DNA from: Kineosporia sp. A_224
GTDB taxonomy: Bacteria; Actinomycetota; Actinomycetes; Actinomycetales; Kineosporiaceae
Reading direction: 5' to 3'
DNA length: 64,000 nucleotides
Assembly (NCBI RefSeq): GCF_002198655.1
Contig: NZ_MWLN01000191.1
Location: 62,001-126,000 of the forward strand
Shown here in pieces: positions 40,683 through 49,497 of the stretch. Position numbers and translations under genes: made by a program. The stretch's first letter is position 1; each line of letters opens with the position of its first letter. The notes under the pieces are model-generated. The model was not told where the DNA came from and made no database searches. It worked only from the letters and a program-made list of their open reading frames with translations.

Positions 40683-42377
40683 CTACAGGTGGTAGAGCTG
40701 CTGCAGCGGGGCGCGCTCGATCGGCGGCATGTGCAGCTGGGCTCCGCGGAAGGTCGTCACGCCGGTCGCGGGGTCGACCTTGACCGGTCCGGTGATGCCG
40801 TGGTGCGCCATGGACCCGAGGCTGACGGTGCGGCAGCCCGTGACGGGAACGACCTGGCGACGGGTCGGGATCGGGACTGCCCCGGCTGCGGCTGCTGCGC
40901 CGTTGACGAACAGCAGGGACAGTTCGGCGGCGGTGGCGCCGTGACCGCCGAACTGCGCCCCGAGCACGAGGGGCTGGGCGCCGTCGATGGCGGCGTTCGG
41001 GTCGCCGGTGACTCCCCAGGCGGGGAAGCCTGACTTGAGGACCATCTCGGGCTTGGCGCCGAACATCGAGGGCCGCCAGAGCACGATGTCGGCGATCTTG
41101 CCGGGTTCGAGGCTGCCGACGTACTGGTCGAGTCCGTGGACGCGCGCCGGGTTGATGGTGAGCTTGGCGAGGTACCGCAGCACCCGTGCGTTGTCGTCCG
41201 TCAGGTCGGGCGCCGCGCCGGTGCGACGCTGCAGTGAGGTCAGGGCGCCCGCCAGCCCGAAGGTGCTGCGCCAGTTCTCACCGGCCCGTCCCATTCCTTG
41301 GGCGTCGGACGATGTGACGGGGATGACCCCGAGGTCGTGCAGGAGGTTCTCGGCGCCCATGGTGACGGCACGAACCCGGTCGTGGGTGAGTGCGGCGTCG
41401 CCGGGCAGGTCCGCACGCAGGCCGTGCACGTGGGCGATCATGGCGTGGTGCTCGGCCACGGCGTCGCGGCCGTAGGGCAACGTCGGGTTGGTGGAGGACG
41501 CCAGGACGTGGGGCACGCCGGCGAGGCTGAGCACGTCGGGTGTGTGGCCGCCGCCGCATCCTTCGACGTGGTAGGCGTGGATGGCTCGGCCGTCGAGCAC
41601 GGCGAGCGTGTCGTCGACCGTCAGCCCCTCGTTGAGGCCGTCGGTGTGGACCGCGACCTGGACGTCGTAGTCCTCCGCGACGGTGAGTGCGGTGTCGAGG
41701 GTGCGCAGGTGCGCGCCGGTGTCCTCGTGGACCTTGAAGCCGCAGACACCGGCTTCGAGCGCCTCGAGGAGCGGGTCACGCCGGCTCGAGGATCCGCGGC
41801 CGAGGATCCCGACGTTGACCGGGTAGTCGTCGAAGGCTGCGTAGCCGGTGCGAAGGACCCAGGCCGAGCCGACGCCGACGCCCCAGAACGGGCCGATCTC
41901 CTGACCGATGATGGTGGTGACGCCGGAGGCGAGCTCGGCCTCGCACACCCGCGGGGACAGCAGGTGCACGTGCGTGTCGACCCCTCCCGGGGTGGCGATC
42001 AGGCCTTCCCCGGAGACGACCGCCGTTCCGCTGCCGACGACGATGTCGACGTCGTCCATCGTGTCGGGGTTGCCCGCCTTGCCGATGCCGACGACGCGTC
42101 CCTCACGGATGCCGATGTTCGTGGCGCGGATGCCGAGAACGGGGTCGAGGAGCAGGACGTTGCTCACCAGCAGGTCGCAGGACCGGGCGGTCCGTACGGC
42201 CTGCAGGCCGATGCCGTCCCGGCCGGTCTTGCCGAAGCCGAAGAGGACCTCGTCGGCGTGCCGTCCCCGGTCGTCGCGCTCGACGCGGACGACGAGACCG
42301 GTGTCGCCGAGGACGACTCGGTCGTCGAGTCCGGGGCCGTACGCGCCGGCACGGGCGTGGGCGTCGAAGTGCGTCAT
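40683..42377 (-). CDS. ureC: Urease alpha-subunit-like amidohydrolase (UreC-like), divergent
   Basis: 564 residues with the full dinickel site. H136 and H138 sit in DTHVH, the carbamylated K215 and H217 in GFKVHEDTG, and H244, H270 and D358 follow. The catalytic H318 and R334 are also present. The flap cysteine next to H318, normally in a CHH-type motif, is replaced by V317 (HVHGL), and the surrounding flap is different. All four urease-type domains are present. ATG 42377 overlaps the fused UreAB gene by 4 bp. No UreD/E/F/G genes are nearby, and the neighbours process agmatine and polyamines. I infer a urease-like enzyme that may cleave a ureido compound, such as N-carbamoylputrescine, rather than free urea. 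Confidence 0.85.
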   Translation of the reverse strand: MTHFDAHARAGAYGPGLDDRVVLGDTGLVVRVERDDRGRHADEVLFGFGKTGRDGIGLQAVRTARSCDLLVSNVLLLDPVLGIRATNIGIREGRVVGIGKAGNPDTMDDVDIVVGSGTAVVSGEGLIATPGGVDTHVHLLSPRVCEAELASGVTTIIGQEIGPFWGVGVGSAWVLRTGYAAFDDYPVNVGILGRGSSSRRDPLLEALEAGVCGFKVHEDTGAHLRTLDTALTVAEDYDVQVAVHTDGLNEGLTVDDTLAVLDGRAIHAYHVEGCGGGHTPDVLSLAGVPHVLASSTNPTLPYGRDAVAEHHAMIAHVHGLRADLPGDAALTHDRVRAVTMGAENLLHDLGVIPVTSSDAQGMGRAGENWRSTFGLAGALTSLQRRTGAAPDLTDDNARVLRYLAKLTINPARVHGLDQYVGSLEPGKIADIVLWRPSMFGAKPEMVLKSGFPAWGVTGDPNAAIDGAQPLVLGAQFGGHGATAAELSLLFVNGAAAAAGAVPIPTRRQVVPVTGCRTVSLGSMAHHGITGPVKVDPATGVTTFRGAQLHMPPIERAPLQQLYHL

Positions 42378-43147
42378 CGCACGTCCCCCGGTCCGGACAT
42401 CGCGTGGGCCGCGGCCGCGGCGGCGGCGGCGGCGGACTGGGGGCGGTCGAGGTCGAGGAAACCCCAGGCGCGAGCCCGCTTCAGAGCAGCGTCCCGTGCG
42501 CCGGGGGCATCCAGCGGCCCGTCGACGAGCCCGGAGAAGCCGACGACGACCCGCGCCCCGCGCACGGGCACCAAGGACACGGTCGTCGTCGTCCCCGGCT
42601 CGAACCGCATGTGGGTCCCCGCAGGGACGTCGAGGTGCATCCCGTACGCCGTGGCACGCGAGAACCTGAGCCGGGCGTTGCTCTCGAAGAAGTGGAAGTG
42701 GCTGGTCACCGAGATGGGGACCGACGCCGTGTTGAGCACCTCGACCTCGACGCGCTCCGCGCGACCGGCGGCGTCCTGCGAGCGGGTGCCCGGCGCTTGT
42801 GCCGCAGCCACGATGGCGCCCGGCATGTCGTCACGGTCCGGCACCGGCCCGAAGGGCTCGCTCACCACGACCAGCCGCGAGCCGTCGGCGAAGACGGCCT
42901 CCACCGATACCGCCCGGACGACGTAGGGCACCTCGGGAAGCACCTGGGAGCCGGTCAGCACTGCGCGCCCTTCAGCGACCGCCTCGACGTGGCGAGCCCC
43001 TCGACGTGCCGCCTCGCAGACAGCGTCGGCGACCACAGCGGTCGCCTCCGGCACGTTCAGCAGGACGCCCGCAGCGACCCGGCGACGAGCGAGCTCGGCG
43101 GCGGAGAACAGCAGCAGCCGGTCGCGCTCGGTCGGTGTGAGGTGCAC
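42374..43147 (-). CDS. ureAB: Fused urease gamma-beta subunit (UreAB)
   Basis: 257 residues. Residues 1-100 are UreA-like (LTPTERDRLLLFSAAELARRRVAAGVLLNVPEA ... VEAVFADGSRLVVV), and about 115-235 are UreB-like (SHFHFFESNARLRFSR, RFEPGTTTTVSLV). Such fusions are known. The Ala-rich tail (about 235-250) is unusual. GTG 43147 follows a GAGAGAGG site. It is transcribed divergently from the agmatine deiminase gene, with a TTGACYGAA-TT-TTCAGTCA dyad in its promoter, and feeds UreC. Confidence 0.88.
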   Translation of the reverse strand: MHLTPTERDRLLLFSAAELARRRVAAGVLLNVPEATAVVADAVCEAARRGARHVEAVAEGRAVLTGSQVLPEVPYVVRAVSVEAVFADGSRLVVVSEPFGPVPDRDDMPGAIVAAAQAPGTRSQDAAGRAERVEVEVLNTASVPISVTSHFHFFESNARLRFSRATAYGMHLDVPAGTHMRFEPGTTTTVSLVPVRGARVVVGFSGLVDGPLDAPGARDAALKRARAWGFLDLDRPQSAAAAAAAAAHAMSGPGDVR

Positions 43148-43168
43148 GGCAAGGCCTCTCTCAACAGA

Positions 43169-43187
43169 TTGACCGAATTTTCAGTCA
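43169..43187. promoter_or_regulatory. TetR-type operator on the UreAB side
   Basis: TTGACCGAATTTTCAGTCA is a near-perfect dyad differing at one base from the partner site at 43225. It lies 22 bp upstream of the UreAB start. Two copies in one divergent promoter suggest coordinate control of urease-like and deiminase genes. Confidence 0.6.
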
Positions 43188-43224
43188 CGCCACGGTAGAG
43201 CCGCACCCTCCTCGGAACAAGGCC

Positions 43225-43244
43225 TTGACTGAATTTTCAGTCAA
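43225..43244. promoter_or_regulatory. TetR-type operator on the agmatine deiminase side
   Basis: TTGACTGAA-TT-TTCAGTCAA is a perfect 9-bp dyad around a TT centre, 17 bp before the deiminase start. Its TTGACT half may also serve as a -35 element. The TetR protein encoded at 48765 in the same operon is the likely binder, perhaps sensing agmatine or a derivative. Confidence 0.7.
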
Positions 43245-43261
43245 GGGCACAGTGGTCCACC

Positions 43262-44398
43262 ATGAGCAGCTCGATCACCACCGGTGACCCGGAGACGGGC
43301 ATCCAGACTGGCTACCGTGCAGAGCTTGCGCCGCACGGTGTTTCGGCAGTCCCTCGGCGCCCGCGGCCGGACGTCGACCCTCGCCTGGCGGACTACCGCA
43401 TGCCCGCTGAGTGGGACGTCCACGAGCGCACGCTGGTGACCTGGCCCACGCGAGCCGACCTGTGGGCCGGCGCGTTCTCCGACGCCGAGCACGACTACGC
43501 GGCGGTCGTGCGGGCCGTCGCGCAGTTCGAGCCGGTCACGGTAGTGGCGCTGCCCGGTCGCCGGTCCCGGGTCGTCGACCTGTGCGGCGCGGACGTCGAC
43601 GTCCTGGAGGCGCCGGTCGACGACTCGTGGATCCGGGACAACGGCCCGCTCGTCGTGCGACGCGCGGACGGGCACCGCCTCGGGGTCGACTTCGGCTTCA
43701 ACTCCTGGGGCCGAAAGTTCCTCCCGTACGACGCCGACGCGGGCCTCGCAGCCCGGGTCCTGGACCACCTGGGCATCGAGCGGGTCGGTGTCGACATGGT
43801 CCTCGAGGGGGGCAGCATCAGCGTGGACGGCGAGGGGACTCTTGTCACGACGGCCCAGTGTCTGCTGCACAGCAACCGCAACCCGGGGTTGTCCCAGAGC
43901 GACGCGGAAGCCGTCCTGCAGGAGGCGCTCGGTGTCCGCCGTGTGCTGATGCTGCCGTTCGGGCACCTGGACGACCGGCACACCGATGGGCACGTCGACG
44001 GCGTGTGCACCTTCACCGCCCCGGGACACGTCCTGGTCCAGACCTGCGGCGACCCCCGCAACGTCAACCACGAGGCGATGGCCCGCAACCTGCGCTACCT
44101 GCGGGACGTCCCCGACGCGTCTGACCGGTTCGTCGCGGTGAACGGCTTGGACCTGTTCTCCGCCGTCACCGTCGAGGGCGTCGAGGACTACGTCTCCTAC
44201 GCGAACTTCTACATCGTCAACGGTGCGGTCATCGTCCCGCTCAGCGGGAACCGCGACGACGACGAGCGGGCCATGGGCGTCATCGGCGGATGTCTTCCCG
44301 GCCGTCAGGTCGTCGGCGTGCCCGGCGCGGTCATCGCCTTCGGCGGTGGAGGCCCGCACTGCATCACGATGCAGATCCCCGCCGCGGAGGCCCGATGA
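43262..44398 (+). CDS. aguA: Agmatine deiminase (cytosolic)
   Basis: 378 residues without a signal peptide. Family motifs in order: MPAEWDVHERTLVTWPTRAD, DDSWIRDNGP, the EGGSISVDGEGT stretch, RNPGLS, DGHVDG and the catalytic Cys367 in GGGGPHCITMQ. The guanidine-group-modifying enzyme turns agmatine into N-carbamoylputrescine and ammonia. It starts the operon deiminase-potA-potD-potBC-TetR, with the stop overlapping the ATPase start by 4 bp. A nitrilase-type carbamoylputrescine amidase (AguB) is absent from the cluster. Confidence 0.88.
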   Translation: MSSSITTGDPETGIQTGYRAELAPHGVSAVPRRPRPDVDPRLADYRMPAEWDVHERTLVTWPTRADLWAGAFSDAEHDYAAVVRAVAQFEPVTVVALPGRRSRVVDLCGADVDVLEAPVDDSWIRDNGPLVVRRADGHRLGVDFGFNSWGRKFLPYDADAGLAARVLDHLGIERVGVDMVLEGGSISVDGEGTLVTTAQCLLHSNRNPGLSQSDAEAVLQEALGVRRVLMLPFGHLDDRHTDGHVDGVCTFTAPGHVLVQTCGDPRNVNHEAMARNLRYLRDVPDASDRFVAVNGLDLFSAVTVEGVEDYVSYANFYIVNGAVIVPLSGNRDDDERAMGVIGGCLPGRQVVGVPGAVIAFGGGGPHCITMQIPAAEAR

Positions 44399-45636
44399 GC
44401 GGCGGCCGTTCGCCCGACGTGGTCACCGTCACGCCTGGCGATGCGGGACGACCCACGGGACAGGGAGCCGGGTCTGCGCCGGAGGACGGCGAGGCGCCCG
44501 GGAGCGGGCGCGGCGCCGTCCGGCTCGAGCGACTCACCAAGCGGTACCCGGGCACGACCGCGGTGGACGACCTGTCGCTGACCGTGGCCGCCGGGGAGTT
44601 CGTCGCCCTGCTCGGCCCCTCCGGCTGCGGCAAGTCCACCACCTTGCGGATGTTGGCCGGGCTCGAGCAGCCCGACGCGGGCGTGGTGCGCGTGTCCGGT
44701 GTCGACGTCACCAGAACCCCGGCACACCGCCGGGACATCCACACCGTGTTCCAGTCGTACGCGCTGTTCCCGCATCTGGACGTCGCGGACAACATCGCGT
44801 TCCCGCTGCGGCAGCGGGGGCTGGCCCGCTCCCAGGTCGCCGCGCGGGTTCAGGAGGCCCTCGACGTGGTCCGGTTGCCCCACGCCGCGAAGCTGTCCGT
44901 CACCAGCCTGTCGGGCGGGCAGCAGCAGCGCGTCGCCCTGGCCCGTGCAGTCGTCGACCGCCCCAGCGTCCTTCTGCTCGACGAGCCGCTCTCCGCGCTC
45001 GACCGGGCACTGCGGCAGGCGATGCAGGTCGAGCTACGGCTGCTGCAGCAAGAACTCGGGATCACCACGGTCCTGGTCACCCACGACCAGGAGGAAGCCC
45101 TCAGCCTCGCCGACCGGATCGTCGTGATGTCCGAGGGCCGCATCGTCCAGCAGGGCACCGCCGAGCAGATCTACGACCACCCGGCCACCCTGTTCGCGGC
45201 ACGCTTCGTCGGGGAGAACAACGAGCTGCCCGGGCACAGCGACGGCACGGGCACACTCACGCACCCGGCTGTGACCGCCATCAGCGCCAGCCCCACCGTC
45301 GCAGGCCCGGCTCTCGCACTCGTCCGTCCTGAGCACGTAAGGGTCACCGAGCTCCCGGCCGCCGCACCGCACCACCCGCGACCGGAACCCGGGGCAGCAG
45401 ACCACGTCCCGGACGCCGTCCCCGGCGTCAACACCGTCTCCGGGGTCGTCCGCGGGGCCAGCGTCGCGGGGATGTCCTCCCTCGTCCTGGTCCAGGTGGA
45501 CCACGACACCACCGTCCTCGCCCGCGTCCCTCGCGACGGCCGGCGGCTGCCTTCCGCCGGCCAGAGCGTGCAGTGCTCGTGGCAGGCCCAGCACGTGCGT
45601 ATCTTCCCCCTCCAGGACGGAGCCCACCGGCCATGA
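44395..45636 (+). CDS. potA: Polyamine ABC transporter ATP-binding protein (PotA-like)
   Basis: 413 residues. After a 35-residue disordered start come Walker A GPSGCGKST, signature LSGGQQQ, Walker B LLLDEPLS and the switch His in VTHDQEEAL. A C-terminal TOBE domain follows (ALVRPEHVRV ... GVVRGASVAGM). The TOBE domain and VGENNELPG are typical of PotA/spermidine-type importers. Start ATG 44395 overlaps the deiminase stop. Confidence 0.88.
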   Translation: MSGGRSPDVVTVTPGDAGRPTGQGAGSAPEDGEAPGSGRGAVRLERLTKRYPGTTAVDDLSLTVAAGEFVALLGPSGCGKSTTLRMLAGLEQPDAGVVRVSGVDVTRTPAHRRDIHTVFQSYALFPHLDVADNIAFPLRQRGLARSQVAARVQEALDVVRLPHAAKLSVTSLSGGQQQRVALARAVVDRPSVLLLDEPLSALDRALRQAMQVELRLLQQELGITTVLVTHDQEEALSLADRIVVMSEGRIVQQGTAEQIYDHPATLFAARFVGENNELPGHSDGTGTLTHPAVTAISASPTVAGPALALVRPEHVRVTELPAAAPHHPRPEPGAADHVPDAVPGVNTVSGVVRGASVAGMSSLVLVQVDHDTTVLARVPRDGRRLPSAGQSVQCSWQAQHVRIFPLQDGAHRP

Positions 45637-46808
45637 CCGGACCCACCGCACCCCGACGGCCGAGCACCGGCCTGACCCGCCGCCAGTTCGGCACCTCGCT
45701 CGCACTGCTCTCCGGGGGCCTGCTCTCCGGCGGGCTGCTGTCGGCCTGCGGGTCGAACGGCTCCAAGGGCACGTCCGCGGCCGCCACCAGCTACCCGACG
45801 GCCGTCTCCCGGGGATCGACGCTGCACGTCTACTCGTGGGCGGACTACATCTCCCCGGACGCCATCAAGTCGTTCCAGGACAAGACCGGCGTCACCGTCC
45901 AGGTCGACACCTACGACTCCGCCGAGCAGGCCGTGGCCAAGCTGCGCGTCACCCAGGGCACGAGCGGGTACGACCTGGTCGTCATGGACGGTTCCTACGT
46001 CCCCCAGCTCAGCAGCGCCGGCGCCCTGCTCGCATGGGACAAGACCCGGCTGCCGTCGATGGAGGGACTGTCGCAGACCTTCCTCGCCAAGGCCTGGGAC
46101 CCCACGAACACCTACGCCATCCCGAAGTCCGGCGGCTCCACCGGGTACGTCTGGGACAGCGCCGTCGTCACCGGCGCCATCACGACATGGGACGACTTCT
46201 ACGCCCGGTTCGCCGACGCGGCCGTGGACGGCCGTACCTCGGTCATCGACGGCGCGCCCTCGTTCATCTCGTCCTACTTCTGGGGTCACGCGGTCTCCGA
46301 CCAGACAACGGACCCGGCCCAGTACCAGGCCGCCGAGAAGTACTTCACCGAGAAGGTGCTGCCGCACCTGGCCCAGTTCAACTCCTACCCGCGTGCCGAC
46401 CTGGCCAAGGGCACGGTCGTTCTCGCGCAGGCCTTCACCGGCGACGCCCGTGGCGCGCTCATCGACGGACCGAAGACGCTGAAGTTCGCTCTCGGCGGCC
46501 CCAAGAGCGACCTGTACGTCGACCACTGGGTGCTGCCGAACGGCACGAAGTCCCCGGCCGCCGCGCACGCCTTCGTCGAGCACGTCCTCCAACCCGCCAA
46601 CGCGGCCGCCGAGACGACCTTCCACGGCTACTTCACCGGGGTCACCGCCTCGAAGGACCTGCTCCCCGCCGACATGCCGCACAAGGAGATCATCTTCTTC
46701 GACGAGGGCGTTCCCGCCGACCACTTCGAACCGGCGACGGTCACCCCGGCGGCCCGCAAGCTCTCTCTGGCCACCTTCGAACGGCTCAAGGCGCTGGCGG
46801 CCAAATGA
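45633..46808 (+). CDS. potD: Polyamine-binding lipoprotein (PotD-like)
   Basis: 391 residues. The N-terminus carries both a twin-arginine motif (LTRRQFG) and a lipobox LSAC, so export is probably by Tat with lipidation. The mature part is a PotD/PotF-type binding fold (LHVYSWADYISPDAIKSFQDKTG, YDLVVMDGSYV). The first residues match polyamine-binding proteins, so spermidine, putrescine or carbamoylputrescine are candidate ligands. Overlaps both neighbours by 4 bp. Confidence 0.86.
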   Translation: MTGPTAPRRPSTGLTRRQFGTSLALLSGGLLSGGLLSACGSNGSKGTSAAATSYPTAVSRGSTLHVYSWADYISPDAIKSFQDKTGVTVQVDTYDSAEQAVAKLRVTQGTSGYDLVVMDGSYVPQLSSAGALLAWDKTRLPSMEGLSQTFLAKAWDPTNTYAIPKSGGSTGYVWDSAVVTGAITTWDDFYARFADAAVDGRTSVIDGAPSFISSYFWGHAVSDQTTDPAQYQAAEKYFTEKVLPHLAQFNSYPRADLAKGTVVLAQAFTGDARGALIDGPKTLKFALGGPKSDLYVDHWVLPNGTKSPAAAHAFVEHVLQPANAAAETTFHGYFTGVTASKDLLPADMPHKEIIFFDEGVPADHFEPATVTPAARKLSLATFERLKALAAK

Positions 46809-48631
46809 GAACCACCACCGCCCGCGGCCCCCACCGCACCGCTGGTGGACGCCTGCGGACCGCGGGCCTGCCCGGACGGGGCCGCCCACGGCCGACCAGG
46901 AACCTGGCCGGGCTGCCGGCCTTCGTCTGGCTCGCCGCGTTCTTCGTCCTGCCGGCCGGGCTCGTCGCCGTCTACAGCCTGGGCGAGAGCTCCCTGTTCG
47001 GTTCCAGCCCGGTCGACCTCAGCCGACCCACGACCGACCGCTACCAGGAGGCCTTCAGCGACACCTTCCGGATCGTCCTGGCCAACACCCTGCGCCTGTC
47101 CGTGGTCGGCACCACCCTGTGCGTCCTGCTGGCCCTGCCGGTCGCCTACGCGATCGCGACCCGGATCCACGGCCGCTGGCGCTACCTCGTGGTCGCCGCT
47201 GTCGTCGTCCCGTACTGGACGCCGTTCCTGCTGCGCACGTACGCCTGGCGCATCCTGCTCGACGACCGCGGCCCCCTGACGGCCGTCGGCGTCCACGACG
47301 GGTTCGGGCTCCTCGACACCCGCGGCGGCGCACAGCTCGGGGTCGTCTACAACTACCTGCCGCTGGCGATCCTGCCGATCTTCGTCGCACTGGACCGGCT
47401 CGACCCCGCCGTGCGCCGCGCCGGCCGCGACCTCGGCGCCACACCCTGGCGCGTCTTCTGGCAGGTGACGCTGCCTGCCGTCCGGCCCGGCCTGATCACC
47501 GCCGCCCTGCTGGTCTTCGTCCCGCTCATGGGCGACTACGTCACCCCGAGCGTGCTCGGCGGCGTCCGCGCCACCGTCGTCGGCAACTTCGTCTACGACT
47601 CCTTCCTCGCCGGGCAGGACTGGGCTCTCGGCGCGGCCGCAGCCGTCATCCTCGTCGGTGTCGTCGCCGCCCTGCTGGCGCTGGCCTGGGTGCTGTCCGC
47701 GCTGGCAATCCGGGTCCTACGCATCGTGCGGCCGCTCGATATCACCGCGCGCCTGCGCGCCCGGACCACGACGCCGGAACGTCCCATCGCGGGCAGCGGG
47801 TCCGAGCGACGCGAACGTGACCTGTGGGGGGTGGCGCTGCGCGGCTACACCGTGCTGCTCGTCGCCTTCCTGTGGCTCCCGATCCTCACGATCGTCAGCT
47901 CGTCGTTCAACACCGGCAACACCCTCGCGGTGTGGACGGGGTTCGGGACCCGTTGGTACACAGCCGTCCCGCACAACGACGCGCTGCTGTCCTCGATCGC
48001 CGTGTCGCTGCGCGTCGCTGCGCTCTCGACCGTCGTGGCCGTTCTGATCGGCACCCTTGCCGGCATCGCTCTGGTCCGTGCCGGACGTGCGACCCGCACC
48101 GGCCTCAACGGACTGCTCGTCCTGGTGTTCACCACCCCGGAGATCGTCACAGCCGTCGGCCTGCTGGTGCTGTACGTCGCGGCAGGGACCATCGCCTCCG
48201 ACGGCACCGCACGACTGGTCATCGCGCACTCGGTGATCTCCGTGACCGTCGTCGCGTTCGTCGTCCGGGCCCGTCTCGCAGGTCTGGACCCACGACTGCC
48301 CGACGCCGCCGCCGACCTCGGCGCGGCCCCCGGCGCCGTCCTGCGCAAGGTCCTCCTGCCGCTCACGCTGCCCGCCGTCGCCGCCGGCGCGATGCTCGCC
48401 TCGACGACGTCCCTGGACGACGTCGTCACCTCGAGCATGCTCGGCAACGTCGGCACAACGACCCTGCCGGTCTACATCTACTCCACGCTGCGTACCGGCC
48501 TGAAGGGAGACGCTGCCGCCGCAGGTGTGCTTCTCACCTGCCTCGTGGCCCTCTCCACCGCCCTCGTCGTCGCCCTGCTCGGCCGCCGCCGCCAAGGCGC
48601 AGCGGCGTTCCGCAGCCTCCTCGGCGGCTGA
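46805..48631 (+). CDS. potBC: Fused polyamine ABC permease (PotB-PotC)
   Basis: 608 residues with two permease halves in one chain. Half 1 (about residues 38-310) is PotB-like with the EAA-loop-like segment RRAGRDLGATPWRVFWQVTLP. Half 2 (about 345-600) is PotC-like with DAAADLGAAPGAVLRKVLLPLTLP. Each half has about six helices. PotB and PotC are normally separate, so this is a fusion. ATG 46805 overlaps PotD's stop by 4 bp. Confidence 0.85.
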   Translation: MRTTTARGPHRTAGGRLRTAGLPGRGRPRPTRNLAGLPAFVWLAAFFVLPAGLVAVYSLGESSLFGSSPVDLSRPTTDRYQEAFSDTFRIVLANTLRLSVVGTTLCVLLALPVAYAIATRIHGRWRYLVVAAVVVPYWTPFLLRTYAWRILLDDRGPLTAVGVHDGFGLLDTRGGAQLGVVYNYLPLAILPIFVALDRLDPAVRRAGRDLGATPWRVFWQVTLPAVRPGLITAALLVFVPLMGDYVTPSVLGGVRATVVGNFVYDSFLAGQDWALGAAAAVILVGVVAALLALAWVLSALAIRVLRIVRPLDITARLRARTTTPERPIAGSGSERRERDLWGVALRGYTVLLVAFLWLPILTIVSSSFNTGNTLAVWTGFGTRWYTAVPHNDALLSSIAVSLRVAALSTVVAVLIGTLAGIALVRAGRATRTGLNGLLVLVFTTPEIVTAVGLLVLYVAAGTIASDGTARLVIAHSVISVTVVAFVVRARLAGLDPRLPDAAADLGAAPGAVLRKVLLPLTLPAVAAGAMLASTTSLDDVVTSSMLGNVGTTTLPVYIYSTLRTGLKGDAAAAGVLLTCLVALSTALVVALLGRRRQGAAAFRSLLGG

Positions 48632-48764
48632 TCCGCCGGTGAGGACCGTGCCCGCTGCCCCGACGGAGACCTCTGCCCGGCCCCCCGTCGACGCGCACGA
48701 GCGGCGACGCCGCCCAGGGGTGGTCCCGCCCACGAGCGCACCGCGGCGTCCGTACGCTGCTGCC

Positions 48765-49418
48765 GTGACCGACCGCCGCAGCGAGCTCCTCGACGCAACC
48801 ATCACCGTCATCGCCCGACGCGGCGTACGCGGCCTGCGCGTCCAGGAGGTCGCCGCCGAGGCCGGCGTCTCGGTCCCCCTCATCTACCACTACTACGGCA
48901 ACCGCGAGGGCCTGCTCACCGCAGCCCTGGCAGCCGTCAACGACCGGGCAGACCGCTACTCCACCGAAGCGGCCCACCCGGCAGCCACACCACGAGAAGA
49001 GCTCACCGCACGACTCCTCGGCGAGCTCCAGGACACCCCCGAGGTCCACACCACCTCCAGCGCCTGGGGAGAGCTGCGCTGGGCCTCCGTCTTCGACGAC
49101 ACCCTGCGGCCGGACGTCGCCCGGCTCACCGCCGAATGGGTCGACCACATCGCCGCACTCATCCAACATGTCCAGGACCACGAGAAGACCTCCGACCCCG
49201 ACGGACGCCACCCCCACGAGACCGCCGAGATCCTGGTCGCCCTCGTCGAAGGGCTCTCCGGTCGCTGGCTCACCGGCGCGATCGACGTGCCGCACCTGCG
49301 TCATCTGCTGGAGCTCGCCATCACCCGTGAGCTTCCGCCGCCACCGGCCCCGCGCAGAGCCGGCGCCCGGCGCAGCCCGACGAAGCACCCAGAACCACCG
49401 CGAAGCAGCGCCCGCTGA
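48765..49418 (+). CDS. TetR-family regulator of the agmatine/urease module
   Basis: 217 residues from GTG 48765. The N-terminal HTH is LLDATITVIARRGVRGLRVQEVAAEAGVSVPLIYHYYGNREGLL, and the C-terminal tail is Pro/Arg-rich. It is 133 bp after the fused permease and 80 bp before the second deiminase gene, on the same strand. It is the natural candidate to bind the two TTGACTGAA dyads at 43169-43244. Confidence 0.85.
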   Translation: MTDRRSELLDATITVIARRGVRGLRVQEVAAEAGVSVPLIYHYYGNREGLLTAALAAVNDRADRYSTEAAHPAATPREELTARLLGELQDTPEVHTTSSAWGELRWASVFDDTLRPDVARLTAEWVDHIAALIQHVQDHEKTSDPDGRHPHETAEILVALVEGLSGRWLTGAIDVPHLRHLLELAITRELPPPPAPRRAGARRSPTKHPEPPRSSAR

Positions 49419-49497
49419 CGCGAGCGCTCCACCCGGCGCGGACATGCGCACCCGACACCCGCAGGCCCCGTGACCTGCCCGACGGATCGAGCCCCTC

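Noticed and set aside
45836-46804. In-frame extension upstream of the PotBC start
   Set aside because: The frame overlaps PotD and is an Arg-rich shadow; ATG 46805 with the ATGA overlap and following signal-like helix is the true start.
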